The notes beneath the pieces are model-generated. The model saw nothing but the letters and a program-made list of their open reading frames with translations, had not been told where the DNA came from and ran no database searches. Below, in pieces: positions 35,229-44,328 of a stretch of DNA of 64,000 bases; position 1 is the stretch's first letter; the number at the start of each line of letters is the position of its first letter. The position numbers and the translations under genes are program-made. The DNA comes from DATGSL01 sp964645585 (GTDB lineage: Bacteria > Verrucomicrobiota > Verrucomicrobiia > Opitutales > T3Sed10-336), in the NCBI GenBank assembly GCA_964645585.1, contig CAZYAN010000004.1, positions 1 through 64,000 of the forward strand, read 5' to 3'.

Positions 35229-36605
35229 GTGAAAGAGCTCTTGGACGATATTTCCAACTCGGTCAAAAGGCTGTACCACGAGGTGCTTGATCCCGTGGAA
35301 TCGCGCTTCGCGTTTGAGAAGCGCCCCTCTGACGGCGAGATTGCCGGAGGACCGATGGTGTTGATTGTCGGCAACCACTCCTCCGGGAAATCGACCTTTC
35401 TCAACTACATTCTCGGCGAGGCCGTTCAGCGGACCGGCATGGCGCCGACGGATGACAGCTTCACCATTCTCCGCTACAGCGAGCAGCGTGAGGAGCGCGA
35501 CGGGATGGCGATTGTGACCAACCCCGAGCTCCCGTTCGGCAGCCTCAATAAATTTGGCGAAGACTTCCTTTCGCACTTCCGGATGAAGCTGCTTCCAATC
35601 GGTTTCCTGCGCGACGTAACATTGGTCGACACTCCGGGCATGATCGACGCCGCCGACCGGCAGGCAGGTCGGGGATATGACTTTTCCGCCGTCGTTCGCT
35701 GGTTCGCCGAGCGGGCTGACGTCATTCTCGTTTTCTTCGATCCGGACCGTCCCGGCACAACCGCCGAATCGCTCACGGTGCTCACCGAAGCCTTGACCGG
35801 TCTCGACCACAAGCTGCTGGTCGTGATGAACAAAATGGACAACTTCCGCAGCATGCGCGACTTCGCACGCTGTTACGGCACCCTCTGCTGGAACCTCGGA
35901 AAGGTCATTCGAAAAAAAGATATTCCCCAGATCTATACCACTTTCGTTCCCGTCGAAGGCGCGCCCGAATCCGTGCTTCCGTTAGGCGATTTTGAAGTCG
36001 CCCGCGGGGAATTGATCAACGAGATCAAGCGCGCGCCCGTCCGCCGGGTCGACAACATGATCACCCACGCCGCGCGTCACGCCGAGCGCCTTCGCATGCA
36101 TGCGCGCATCGTCGACCGAGCCCGCTCCGGTCTTGCCGCGTTTCGCCGGCGGCTCTACTACGGACTGATTGGAATCGTTGCCCTCGGCCTGCTCGTCGCC
36201 GCCTATTATTTTCGAGAACAAGCCTGGACCATTGCAATCCCGGCTGTCATCGGCGCCCTCGCGGTCGCATTCGCCGGCCGCCTCGGTATTCGAGCACTCG
36301 TCCAGCGTCGGCAGGAACAGGTTGTCGACGATCTCGACCGGGTTTTTGAGGAGATTTATCAGCGCGACCTGGTCGTTCAAAACCGTCCAGAAGACCTGCT
36401 GATGAGGTGGGAAGATGTGAAGCCCGTCACCATTCGGACGATCCGCAAACTCGGCCTCCTCTCGATGCCCAGCTTGCGCGGCAAAGACCTCAACGGTCTC
36501 AATCGCTGTCTCAACGACGATATCCCCACACTCCGGGCAAGGCTCCACCGAACACTCGAAGAGCGTTCACCCCAACCGATGGTCGAAAAAGGTCTGGTTC
36601 GCTGA
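35229..36605 (+). CDS. Dynamin/EHD-like GTPase with a membrane hairpin
   Basis: A 458-residue GTPase of the dynamin superfamily. The P-loop is GNHSSGKST (48-56), switch II is DTPG (134-137) and the guanine motif is NKMD (201-204). FDPDRPGTTAESLTVL after the DTPG region resembles the EHD/dynamin-like layout. Two closely spaced hydrophobic helices near 311-327 and 333-350 would insert the C-terminal half into the membrane, followed by a basic helical tail. Such bacterial proteins remodel or tether membranes. The start is GTG 35229; ATG 35221 is out of frame. It stands alone. Confidence 0.8.
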   Translation: MKELLDDISNSVKRLYHEVLDPVESRFAFEKRPSDGEIAGGPMVLIVGNHSSGKSTFLNYILGEAVQRTGMAPTDDSFTILRYSEQREERDGMAIVTNPELPFGSLNKFGEDFLSHFRMKLLPIGFLRDVTLVDTPGMIDAADRQAGRGYDFSAVVRWFAERADVILVFFDPDRPGTTAESLTVLTEALTGLDHKLLVVMNKMDNFRSMRDFARCYGTLCWNLGKVIRKKDIPQIYTTFVPVEGAPESVLPLGDFEVARGELINEIKRAPVRRVDNMITHAARHAERLRMHARIVDRARSGLAAFRRRLYYGLIGIVALGLLVAAYYFREQAWTIAIPAVIGALAVAFAGRLGIRALVQRRQEQVVDDLDRVFEEIYQRDLVVQNRPEDLLMRWEDVKPVTIRTIRKLGLLSMPSLRGKDLNGLNRCLNDDIPTLRARLHRTLEERSPQPMVEKGLVR

Positions 36606-36676
36606 TCGGCCGCGCCTCGACAAGAACCCGCTCGATTTTCAAGCCAAGAAGACATCGTCAGCTGAAACGCGCTTTT

Positions 36677-38299
36677 CTACTCAACAGGCTCAACATACAG
36701 CCGGATCGTTGTCGCCTTGCTGTTGTTGACCGGACGAACGTCTTCAATTCCAGCCGCGATCAGGCGGGAGATGATATCCACTTCCGAAGCGTCGTCAAAA
36801 AGCCCGTCCAGCGGGATCTCCTTCGCTGCCGCTTCACCCGCACCGAGACGCTCGACAGGAAACCGGTGAACCTGATCGCCGGCGGTGACCTCAAGAATCA
36901 CATTCCCGGTCGGCGCCGTGCCGCGGTTCTCGACATTGACCAGCACCCGCGGGGTCTCCCCTGACAAGTCGAGATAATGATCCGCGACCGCGATATCATG
37001 CAGCCACGGCTCATTTCGCCACTCGATCCGCTCAACGTCGACGATCCCGTTGCCCAAAAAAGCATCCGGGCCCGGCGGGCCGCCGTCGTTCGCGGAATCG
37101 CTCAAAATCTGAACCGCCTGCTCACCCGACATCGATTGCAGCAGGTACGCCAACACCCCGCTCACGAGCGGGGTCGCGAATGAAGTCCCGCTCGAAAGCG
37201 AAAACGAACCGTCCGGCGCGGCGGTAAAAATCGCGTAGCCGGGAGCCGCGACCGTAATGTTGTTTCCTCGATTGGAAAACGGAAGATGCTGTCCGTTGGC
37301 GTCAACAGCGGCTACGGCGACCACTCCGGGGTAAGCGGCCGGATACAGCAGCTTACCCGCGCCAGCGTTCCCAGCGGCCGCCACAAGCACGACCCCGCGC
37401 TCACGGGCGTAGCGCACGGCGTCGCGCAGAACACTGCTGTCGGTCTCGCTGCCCAGACTGAGATTGATCAATCGAGCCCCGCTGTTAACCGCTTCAACAA
37501 TGCCCATCGCCAAATGAAATCCGTTGCCGGCACCTTCTCCATTCAGCACCTGGATGCTCAGCAACTCAGCGCCAGGCGCGACGCCCTGCACCTCGCCGCC
37601 CCCCACAAGAAGAGAAGCAACCGCGGTTCCATGCGAACCGACGCCGCCTTTTGCCGCTTCGTCATCGAGAATGGTCGAGTGGCGAACCGACGCCTGCATG
37701 AAGGCATTGTGATCCGCGACTCCTGTATCGAGAACCGCGATACGCACTCCTTTTCCCCACTCCCGGTTGCCAATCGGAATACCCATCCACGCGAGCGCTT
37801 TGTCACCAAATGGAATGTACTGCGCCGCGATGCCGTCCATCGGCGGAACATCCGGGACGTTTACCTCCGGGTTGAATGCAAATTCCGCGTCTCCGGCCAA
37901 ATCGCGAAGACGGCGCAGTTCCCGGTCATCCCGCACCCGCACCCGCACAAGATTGAGTGCCGGAAGGACTTCGACAGTCAGCCCGGCACGGGCGGCTTCA
38001 CGCTGGAATGCCTCCAATTCACTGCGAGTCGAAAACTTCAGAATCACCTCGTTCGGAATCACGCCCTCCGGCCACTCAAACGCTTCCTCCGGTGCCGGAT
38101 CGGTCTCCGGCGCCAAAGGTGCCGAAACAGAGGAAACCTCGTCGAGAACGGTCAACGGCGCCTTGGGAGCGAGGTCCAGCTCCGGACGCGTGGAAATCGC
38201 CGGCAGATCCTCGCCCTTGGCGAAAAACCAGAGGGCAACCCCCGCCGCCGCGAGCGTGAGGACAACTAGAAAGAGTCCGTAGCGTATCGATTTCTTCAT
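36677..38299 (-). CDS. Membrane-anchored subtilase (S8) with C-terminal beta domain
   Basis: A subtilisin-family protease of about 540 residues. An N-terminal helix (YGLFLVVLTLAAAGVALWFF) probably anchors it outside the cytoplasm. A prodomain-like region (PNEVILKFSTRSELEAFQREAA) precedes the catalytic domain with Asp 191 (VLDTGV), His 223 (SHGTAVAS), oxyanion Asn 311 (AAGNAG) and Ser 373 (SGTSFATP); numbering is from the ATG at 38299. The C-terminal part (VADHYLDLSGETPRVLVNVE) resembles a CARDB/Ig-like domain. A GTG at 38335 overlaps the preceding permease stop by four bases, so the gene is coupled to the ABC exporter whichever start is used. Confidence 0.87.
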   Translation of the reverse strand: MKKSIRYGLFLVVLTLAAAGVALWFFAKGEDLPAISTRPELDLAPKAPLTVLDEVSSVSAPLAPETDPAPEEAFEWPEGVIPNEVILKFSTRSELEAFQREAARAGLTVEVLPALNLVRVRVRDDRELRRLRDLAGDAEFAFNPEVNVPDVPPMDGIAAQYIPFGDKALAWMGIPIGNREWGKGVRIAVLDTGVADHNAFMQASVRHSTILDDEAAKGGVGSHGTAVASLLVGGGEVQGVAPGAELLSIQVLNGEGAGNGFHLAMGIVEAVNSGARLINLSLGSETDSSVLRDAVRYARERGVVLVAAAGNAGAGKLLYPAAYPGVVAVAAVDANGQHLPFSNRGNNITVAAPGYAIFTAAPDGSFSLSSGTSFATPLVSGVLAYLLQSMSGEQAVQILSDSANDGGPPGPDAFLGNGIVDVERIEWRNEPWLHDIAVADHYLDLSGETPRVLVNVENRGTAPTGNVILEVTAGDQVHRFPVERLGAGEAAAKEIPLDGLFDDASEVDIISRLIAAGIEDVRPVNNSKATTIRLYVEPVE

Positions 38300-38331
38300 G
38301 ACGTTCTTTTTCTCCATCGGCCGTCGCCAAA

Positions 38332-39210
38332 TCACGAGCCGTCGCGCAAGCGCTTACCCGATGCCAGCAGCCACACGGCCAGGCATCCGGAAGCGAACAC
38401 GAGCGCCGCGACAATGGCCATCCCCCAATACACCGGCACATCGCTCACCCCGGTCATGCCGTAACGCAGGCCGTTCACCATGTAGAGGATCGGATTAAAC
38501 CGGGAGACAAACGCCCACGTATCAGGCAGCATTTCTATCGAATAGAAAACCCCGCCGAGGAACGTCAGTGGCATCAAAAGAAAACTCGGCAAGAAATTCA
38601 CATGATCAAAGTCGCGCGCCCAAATCGCCACCACCAAACCCAGCAAAGCAAAGCCGAGGGAGGTCAGCATCATGAAGATGATTGTGACGAAAATGTTGTG
38701 GAGCGTCGACGCGCCCATCACGCCGGCTACAATCCAGATCATCCCGCCGGTCATCAACGCGCGCAGAACGGACGCGCCGACATAGCCGGTCATCATCTGC
38801 AAGGGCGTGAGCGGGGTCACCAGCAAATCGACAACCGAACCATGCACCTTGGAGAGGAAAAGCGAGAAGGCCGAGTTCATGTAGGCGTTGTTGATCAAAT
38901 TGATCATCACCAGGCCCGGCACCAAAAAATCCACATAGGGTATCCCCCGCACTTCCTGCAACCGGGTCCCCAGCGTGAATCCAAAAACGACAAAGTAGAG
39001 CATCGTCGTCAGCACCGGACTGACAACGCTCTGACCCGCCATTTTCATAAAGCGTTTTGTTTCGCGTCGAAATAAGATCGCGCTCCCGTGCCAGCCGCTC
39101 TCCGCGCACGCGCGCTCCGCGGCCTCTTGAATTCGCCGCCGCGCGGCCATTTCCGCGGTCACCTCCGGTTCTTGAACAGCCGCCGGGCCTCTGCGTAACG
39201 GCTCAGCCAT
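38332..39210 (-). CDS. ABC-2 type exporter permease
   Basis: A 292-residue permease with about six membrane helices and NodJ/DrrB-like motifs: SVVSPVLTTMLYFVVFGFTLG, VRGIPYVDFLVPGLVMINLI and FLPSFLLMPLTFLGGVFYSIEMLPDTW. Its start overlaps the upstream ATPase gene by eight bases, and its stop overlaps the possible GTG start of the subtilase. Such systems export polysaccharides, lipids, drugs or peptides; the substrate cannot be inferred from this gene alone. Confidence 0.87.
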   Translation of the reverse strand: MAEPLRRGPAAVQEPEVTAEMAARRRIQEAAERACAESGWHGSAILFRRETKRFMKMAGQSVVSPVLTTMLYFVVFGFTLGTRLQEVRGIPYVDFLVPGLVMINLINNAYMNSAFSLFLSKVHGSVVDLLVTPLTPLQMMTGYVGASVLRALMTGGMIWIVAGVMGASTLHNIFVTIIFMMLTSLGFALLGLVVAIWARDFDHVNFLPSFLLMPLTFLGGVFYSIEMLPDTWAFVSRFNPILYMVNGLRYGMTGVSDVPVYWGMAIVAALVFASGCLAVWLLASGKRLRDGS

Positions 39211-40150
39211 GGGAATTGACCACCTCCCGGAAGATTTCTTCGAGCCGGCTCAACCCGCCCTCGACCTCGTCGATGCGCAGCCCTTCGTTCGCCACCGCGA
39301 CCTGCAGGCGATGCACCGGATTCCCCATGGCAACCGATGCTTCGGCATACTCGATGCGCAACCGCCGCGGTCCCGCTTCTCGCGGATTCAAGCCGTCGAG
39401 CGACTGAAGCAGCGCGGGCGTGATCTCCCCCGAGAGAGTCACTTCCACCCAGCGCCGGCCGAATTCCAGCAGCAGTTTCCGCCAGTCGGCCACCCGCAGG
39501 ATGCGGCCGCGATGAATGATCCCGATCCGGTCGGCAAGCCGCTCCGCCTCTTCCAAATAATGGGTCGTCAGCACGATCGTCGTTCCGGCTCGCCGCAAGT
39601 CCTCAATGTAACTCCAAAGTTCTTCGCGCAGGTCGACATCGACCCCCGCCGTCGGTTCATCGAGAAACAGCAGAACCGGTTCGTGCATCAGCGCTTTGCA
39701 GACCATCAAACGGCGCTTCATTCCGCCGGACAAACTCCGGGTATTCACCCGCGCTTTTTCCGTCAGCCGAAACGCCTTGAGCAGCTCGTCGGCCCGCTGA
39801 TAGCGATCCCGTCGCCCAAAATAGCCCCCTTGGTAGGTAAGTGCCTCGCGCGCGGCAAAAAAGCCGTCGAAATTCAATTCTTGCGGCACCAGCCCAATCA
39901 ATTGCCTCGTGATCCGCGGATGGCGCTGGACATCGTACCCGGCGACGCGGATTTTCCCCGAATAACCGGTCATCAGCCCGCAGACACACTCAATCAGCGT
40001 CGTCTTACCCGCGCCATTAGCCCCGAGCAGTGCAAAAATCTCACCGGGTACAATTTCGAGCGACACGTCATTCACCGCTGTCAAATCGCCAAACCGCTTG
40101 GTGACCCGGTCAACGGAAAGCAGACAGGACTGGTCGAATGCGGAAACCAT
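39203..40150 (-). CDS. ABC-2 type exporter ATP-binding protein
   Basis: A 315-residue ATP-binding subunit with Walker A GANGAGKTT (43-51), signature LSGGMKRRL, Walker B LLFLDEPTAGVD and H-loop TTHYLEEAE. It belongs to the DrrA/NodI-like exporter class. The open frame begins at 40186, but the ATG at 40150 starts the conserved part. It is the first gene of a three-gene operon with the permease and subtilase, and it is transcribed divergently from the cysteine-rich gene 142 bases away. Confidence 0.88.
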   Translation of the reverse strand: MVSAFDQSCLLSVDRVTKRFGDLTAVNDVSLEIVPGEIFALLGANGAGKTTLIECVCGLMTGYSGKIRVAGYDVQRHPRITRQLIGLVPQELNFDGFFAAREALTYQGGYFGRRDRYQRADELLKAFRLTEKARVNTRSLSGGMKRRLMVCKALMHEPVLLFLDEPTAGVDVDLREELWSYIEDLRRAGTTIVLTTHYLEEAERLADRIGIIHRGRILRVADWRKLLLEFGRRWVEVTLSGEITPALLQSLDGLNPREAGPRRLRIEYAEASVAMGNPVHRLQVAVANEGLRIDEVEGGLSRLEEIFREVVNSHG

Positions 40151-40291
40151 ATCCAAGCAGACTGAAGCATTGTTTCGATTGTGCAAAAGGGAATTTGAAA
40201 TTTCTCATTCGGCTCCCGGCAAAACCCCGCCGGAGCTGGAAATGAATCGGTAAATCAACTACGTTATCGGCGATGAAGGGAGGAATGAACA

Positions 40292-40591
40292 ATGCCTGAT
40301 GTGGGGATGCTGTCTTCAATGAAGCCGCTCACCAAGGATCACAAAGTGGTGATCCGCTATTCGGTCGAAGTAAACGGCCTGCCGGTCTACAACGAGAGCT
40401 ACGATGTCGATACACTCGGCAAAGAACTCAAGAAGAACGAGGAAGCGGTTATCAAGCAGTGGGTCCATCGGATCAAATGCGCCGTGTGCTGTCGCCGGCG
40501 CGGCGGCTTCTCCGCATGCCTCACCCGCTGCCTGATCGACGGGCGCTGCTGCGACGAAGGCCACCGCGACTGTCAAAACGCCGGCAAATAG
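40292..40591 (+). CDS. Cysteine-rich small protein
   Basis: A 99-residue protein with a strong ribosome site (GGGAGG, about eight bases before the ATG). The first 60 residues look like a normal soluble segment (VVIRYSVEVNGLPVYNESYD, KELKKNEEAVIKQWVHR). The last 37 contain eight cysteines at 63, 66, 67, 76, 80, 86, 87 and 94, in CAVCC, CLTRC, RCC and RDC groups with basic residues and a GG at 71-72. I do not recognise the family. It could bind metal (two tetra-cysteine sites) or be an exported cysteine-rich peptide with a leader. It is divergent from the exporter-subtilase operon. Confidence 0.6.
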   Translation: MPDVGMLSSMKPLTKDHKVVIRYSVEVNGLPVYNESYDVDTLGKELKKNEEAVIKQWVHRIKCAVCCRRRGGFSACLTRCLIDGRCCDEGHRDCQNAGK

Positions 40592-41066
40592 CGAGCTGGA
40601 TCGGCGAACTGCTGGAGTTTTCGGTCGCAGCCGCGCCGCCCCTGGCACCAGAATAAGCCTGAAGCCGAAGCGTGGATGCGGCATCTTGCCGCTTGGTTAT
40701 GCGGATCAGCGTCTGGAAGCCGCTGCCGCTTTTTGTTATGTTAGCGCTATTCCTTACTAGCTCCGTCCCCTTTCTGCATCCCCTTCCTTAATCAACCGCA
40801 ATAAAATGGGTTCTTCCGCGCCCGCTTGTCCAAGTCCGCTTGGCAACTCCCCAAATCCTTTTGCTGGTGATGTACGCTCAGCATAGGAAAAGTTGATGGC
40901 AGGTGGCTTGCAGTACCCAATAATCAAATACCCCATAAGGAAGAAGATTCTGATCTGGACAACAGCCCCGTAAGGGCCGACCCCTTCCCGCCGCCCCCCT
41001 GGCACCGTTTGCCGCCCGGTGGCAATGCATGTGCGCGGCCTTGATTCTTTTTGGGCTTAAAAGAGA
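40592..41066. other. Gene-poor interval before the MATE gene
   Basis: About 475 bases with uneven composition. An 82-codon minus-strand frame at 40757-41005 (ending LIKEGDAERGRS) has no family character. The AAGGGGACGGAG-like word on the minus strand resembles the edge of a mobile-element remnant, but no terminal repeats or transposase are visible. No RNA gene was recognised. Confidence 0.4.
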
Positions 41067-42458
41067 ATGAGCAAACACGCGTCGGGTTCGAGCGGCGAAG
41101 GGCGAATGAAGAAAGGGAAACATGATTTCACGGAAGGGAAGATTGGGAAGCAGCTGATCGCTTTCTCTGGACCCATCCTGCTTACAAGCTTCCTTCAGGT
41201 TTCGTATCAGTTCATTGACAGTTTGTGGGTCGGCAATCTGCTTGGCGCCACGGCTCTGGGAGCCGTGAACGTATCTGCGGTGATTTTGTTTGTTGTCCTC
41301 TCTTTTGTGATTGGAGTGAACAATGCATCGCTTGCGATTTTATCTCAGCAGAAGGGAAAAGGGTCCGACGAGGGCCTGCGGCGCTACCTGAATGCGTTTG
41401 TCATGCTGTTGACGGTTTCCTCCATCGGTCTGGGCCTCCTCGGTTTCTTTCTTGCGGAGAACTTGCTGATGCTTCTCGGAACGCCGGACGAGATGTTGCC
41501 GCTCGCGAAAGCCTATTTGCAGATCAATTTTCTCGGGGTTCCATTTTTGTTCGGCTACAATTTTATTGGCACCGTGATGCGGGCGCTGGGGGACAGCAAG
41601 ACACCCTTGAAGTTCGTGACGGCTGCGGTGCTGCTTAACCTGGTTTTGGATCCTGTGTTGATTTCCGTGGTGGGCTGGGGAGTTCAAGGCGCGGCCATCG
41701 CCACGATTCTTTCGCAAGGTGCGGCGTTGATTTACGGGGTGACCCATGTTCTGCGTAAGCGAAAAGTTCCGTTCAGCAAGCCGAAGGTCCCGGCTTGGAA
41801 CGAGATTGCATTGATCTTGCATCTAGGGATTCCGGCCGGAATGCAAATGGCGGTGATCTCAGCGGGAGCCGCGGCAGTCATGAGTGTTGTGACCGGTTTC
41901 GGGAGTGAAGTTGTGGCGGGATACAGCGCCGCGCAGCGGTTGGACAGCCTCATGATTTTGCCGGCGATCGCACTGTCGACCGGAGTCAGCGCGATGGCGG
42001 GCCAGAATATCGGACAGAAAAACTGGGAGCGCGTGTCGCGGATCTCCGCTTATGGTGTCGCGTACAATCTGGCGATCATGTTCGCCGTCGGGGCTGTCGT
42101 TTTCCTGTTTGCGGAATCTGGCATCCGGTTGTTTATCGAGAATGAAGAATCGGTCCGGTTCGGAAAAACTTATCTGCGAACCGTGGCGTTATGTTATCCA
42201 TTTCTGGGGATCAATTTCGTATTAAATGGAGTGATGCGGGCATCCGGATCGATGTATCAGGTTCTCGTGTTGAACATTATCTCTTTTTGGGTGCTCCGAT
42301 ATCCGCTCACCTCCCTCTTTTCAAAGATCTTCGGCGAGATCGGAATCGGGTTTGGGATCGGAGTCAGTTTTATCGTAAGCAGCGGAATTGCTTACAGCTA
42401 TTACCGGTTTGGAAAATGGCGAGAGAAGGATCTCTTTAAGCACGACAAGCGGGCATGA
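41067..42458 (+). CDS. MATE-family efflux transporter
   Basis: A 463-residue membrane protein with about twelve hydrophobic helices and MATE motifs such as GKQLIAFSGPILLTSFLQ, VSYQFIDSLWVGNLLGATAL, NFIGTVMRALGDSKTPL, VLLNLVLDPVLI and LNGVMRASGSM. It exchanges Na+ or H+ for cationic drugs or metabolites. The start is 41067, or 41106 (MKKGKHDF), which begins the conserved part. Its base use looks less GC-rich than its neighbours and the flanking intergenic region is unusual, which is compatible with acquisition. Confidence 0.85.
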   Translation: MSKHASGSSGEGRMKKGKHDFTEGKIGKQLIAFSGPILLTSFLQVSYQFIDSLWVGNLLGATALGAVNVSAVILFVVLSFVIGVNNASLAILSQQKGKGSDEGLRRYLNAFVMLLTVSSIGLGLLGFFLAENLLMLLGTPDEMLPLAKAYLQINFLGVPFLFGYNFIGTVMRALGDSKTPLKFVTAAVLLNLVLDPVLISVVGWGVQGAAIATILSQGAALIYGVTHVLRKRKVPFSKPKVPAWNEIALILHLGIPAGMQMAVISAGAAAVMSVVTGFGSEVVAGYSAAQRLDSLMILPAIALSTGVSAMAGQNIGQKNWERVSRISAYGVAYNLAIMFAVGAVVFLFAESGIRLFIENEESVRFGKTYLRTVALCYPFLGINFVLNGVMRASGSMYQVLVLNIISFWVLRYPLTSLFSKIFGEIGIGFGIGVSFIVSSGIAYSYYRFGKWREKDLFKHDKRA

Positions 42459-42596
42459 TTTGAGGATCGGTGTTACGCCTTGCCAAAGGAACGGTAATTC
42501 GGACTAACCACAGAGAGAACAAAGGGCACAAGAGGAGGCTGAACAGTTAGCATCGCACCGTCAGCGTTAACGTAGCGGCTCCGCCCTGGCCGACCC

Positions 42597-42995
42597 TTAC
42601 ACCGTACCTTCCGGATGATTCGGTTTCCGCTGATGAAGCGCCAGCGTGTTTCCATCCGGATCAGCCACCAGCGCCATCCGGCAAATCGGAAACTCCTGGA
42701 TATCCATCGCGATTGTCGCACCGCTCGATCGCAAATATGCTATCGTCCGGTCGAGATCCTCCACCTCTAAACAAACTCCGCCCCCGTTCGGATCCGGCTT
42801 CCACTGCTCAGACGCCTTCGCCAGTGCCAAAGTCTGCCCCGCCAAATCGTATTCCAGCCATCCCAACTCTCCCTCATGTTCGAACGAAGCTCCCTCTTTC
42901 AACCCCAAGATCTCCCCGTAAAACCGCTTCGCCTTCGCGAAATCGGTTACCGGATAACCAAAAAACGCCACCTCCTTCAGTCCGATATTGCTCAT
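42597..42995 (-). CDS. VOC (glyoxalase/bleomycin-resistance fold) protein
   Basis: A 132-residue single-domain protein with paired beta-alpha-beta modules: VAFFGYPVTDFAKAKRFYGEILGLKEG, LGWLEYDLAGQTLALA, GVCLEVEDLDRTIAYLRSSGA and CRMALVADPDGNTLALHQ. The histidine and glutamate positions needed for metal binding are partly visible. Substrates of VOC proteins vary widely (methylglyoxal adducts, antibiotics, catechols), so the role is open. It is a lone gene, convergent with the MATE exporter. Confidence 0.82.
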   Translation of the reverse strand: MSNIGLKEVAFFGYPVTDFAKAKRFYGEILGLKEGASFEHEGELGWLEYDLAGQTLALAKASEQWKPDPNGGGVCLEVEDLDRTIAYLRSSGATIAMDIQEFPICRMALVADPDGNTLALHQRKPNHPEGTV

Positions 42996-43108
42996 TCCTC
43001 GATTGTTGTTTCCGCCACAAAAAAGGCGAGAATAAATGGGAAGTCGGCGAAGGGTGAAGAGCTGCCCGCGCCTCCTGCCACTGGCTCACTTCAGGATCAT
43101 CGGGAGCC

Positions 43109-44317
43109 TCACCGGTAGCGGCGAAATTCCGGCTCAACGCGGGTGCCCGCTGTGAGTTCATCGCCGGGATGGGCGATGACAGGCTCTCCATCAGCGAGCC
43201 CCGAAACAATTTGCGTCCAAATCCCGCTGCGGCGGCCCGGCTCCACCGCGCGTTGCTTTGCCCGGCTCCCTTCGACAACATACACCGCCCAGCCATGGTC
43301 GGCCCGGAAGAGTGCACTCGACGGCACACGAAGAATGTCTTCCCCTTCCCAAAGTATAAACCGCGCCTCGACGCGATAGCCGTCACCGAGTTCTTCCCGC
43401 ACGGCTCGCGTTTCGTCTAAGGCGATGAAGACCGGCACGCGCTGCTCTTCCACGCCTAGCGCCGAAATACGCGTAAAGCCGGCCGGATCGACCCGCCGCA
43501 CGCGTCCAGCCAAATCCCGTCCGCCGCCCCAGCGGGTCAATTCCACCCGCATCCCTTCCCGCAACCGCACCGCATCCATGGACAGCAGATTCACCTGAAC
43601 CTCGAGCCCGGCCAGGTCGCCAATATCGAGGATCGGCTCCCCCGCCTGCACCGGTCCCGCGCTTTCTCGATGGCGCCGCAAAATTACCCCGTCAATCGGA
43701 GCGCGCACCTCCACCCGCCCGCTGTCCGCGTCCGCGCGCGTTCCCTGCGCAACCTCGAGAACCGTTCGCGCGCGTTCCGCTTCGAACCGCACCGCCTCCA
43801 CATTTGCCGCCGCAGCGGCTTCGATTGCCATCGCCCGAGCGAGATTATCCTGGGCGGAATCGTAATCCGCTTCCGAGATAATTGCTTCCTTCCGCAATTG
43901 CTCCGCACGCGCAAGCTCGCGCTCGGCCTGACGTCTCTCCGCTTCGCGCGCATCCAGTTCGCCCTTCGCCGTCCGGATGCGTGCCTCAGCCGCTCGTACC
44001 ATCTCTTCCGCCTGACGCAGCGCACGGCGGTCGAGCCCTGGAACAGGCGCGGCTTCCAAACGAAACAGCACCGCGCCCGCTGTCACCGGATCCCCCGCCT
44101 CCAGTTCGACGCGTTGCAAAAAGCCGCCGATCGGCGCCGCGATCTGGTACGGTTCACGCACCACGGTCTTCCCTTCCTCTTCCACGTATTCCTCAAAAGA
44201 GCCGCGCTCGGCCGGAATAACCGTCACCGGCACCGGCGACGGCAAAAGGGCCCATACCAGCAAGACAGCCACCAGAATGAGACCCGCCGCGACTAAAAAT
44301 TTTTGCGTTCGTTGCAT
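43109..44317 (-). CDS. HlyD/RND-like periplasmic adaptor
   Basis: A 402-residue membrane-fusion protein with an N-terminal helix (FLVAAGLILVAVLLVWALL), lipoyl-like halves (PYQIAAPIGGFLQRVELEAGDPV and VRAPIDGVILRRHRESAGPVQAG), a long coiled-coil hairpin (about 90-200, rich in Ala/Glu/Arg, with DAREAERRQAERELARAEQL), and beta-barrel regions. It is the last gene of the ABC operon (ATPase, FtsX-like permease, adaptor), as in MacA/DevB systems that export peptides or lipids. It starts 11 bases after the permease stop. Confidence 0.88.
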   Translation of the reverse strand: MQRTQKFLVAAGLILVAVLLVWALLPSPVPVTVIPAERGSFEEYVEEEGKTVVREPYQIAAPIGGFLQRVELEAGDPVTAGAVLFRLEAAPVPGLDRRALRQAEEMVRAAEARIRTAKGELDAREAERRQAERELARAEQLRKEAIISEADYDSAQDNLARAMAIEAAAAANVEAVRFEAERARTVLEVAQGTRADADSGRVEVRAPIDGVILRRHRESAGPVQAGEPILDIGDLAGLEVQVNLLSMDAVRLREGMRVELTRWGGGRDLAGRVRRVDPAGFTRISALGVEEQRVPVFIALDETRAVREELGDGYRVEARFILWEGEDILRVPSSALFRADHGWAVYVVEGSRAKQRAVEPGRRSGIWTQIVSGLADGEPVIAHPGDELTAGTRVEPEFRRYR

Positions 44318-44328
44318 AGGCTCAATCC

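Noticed and set aside
34772..35404. 210-codon frame starting inside the dynamin gene
   Set aside because: Only its last 45 codons (small lipoprotein) look real; the rest is antisense to the GTPase or intergenic.
40757..41005. 82-codon frame in the gap before the MATE gene
   Set aside because: It has no family resemblance and sits in low-complexity sequence; kept as a gap note only.
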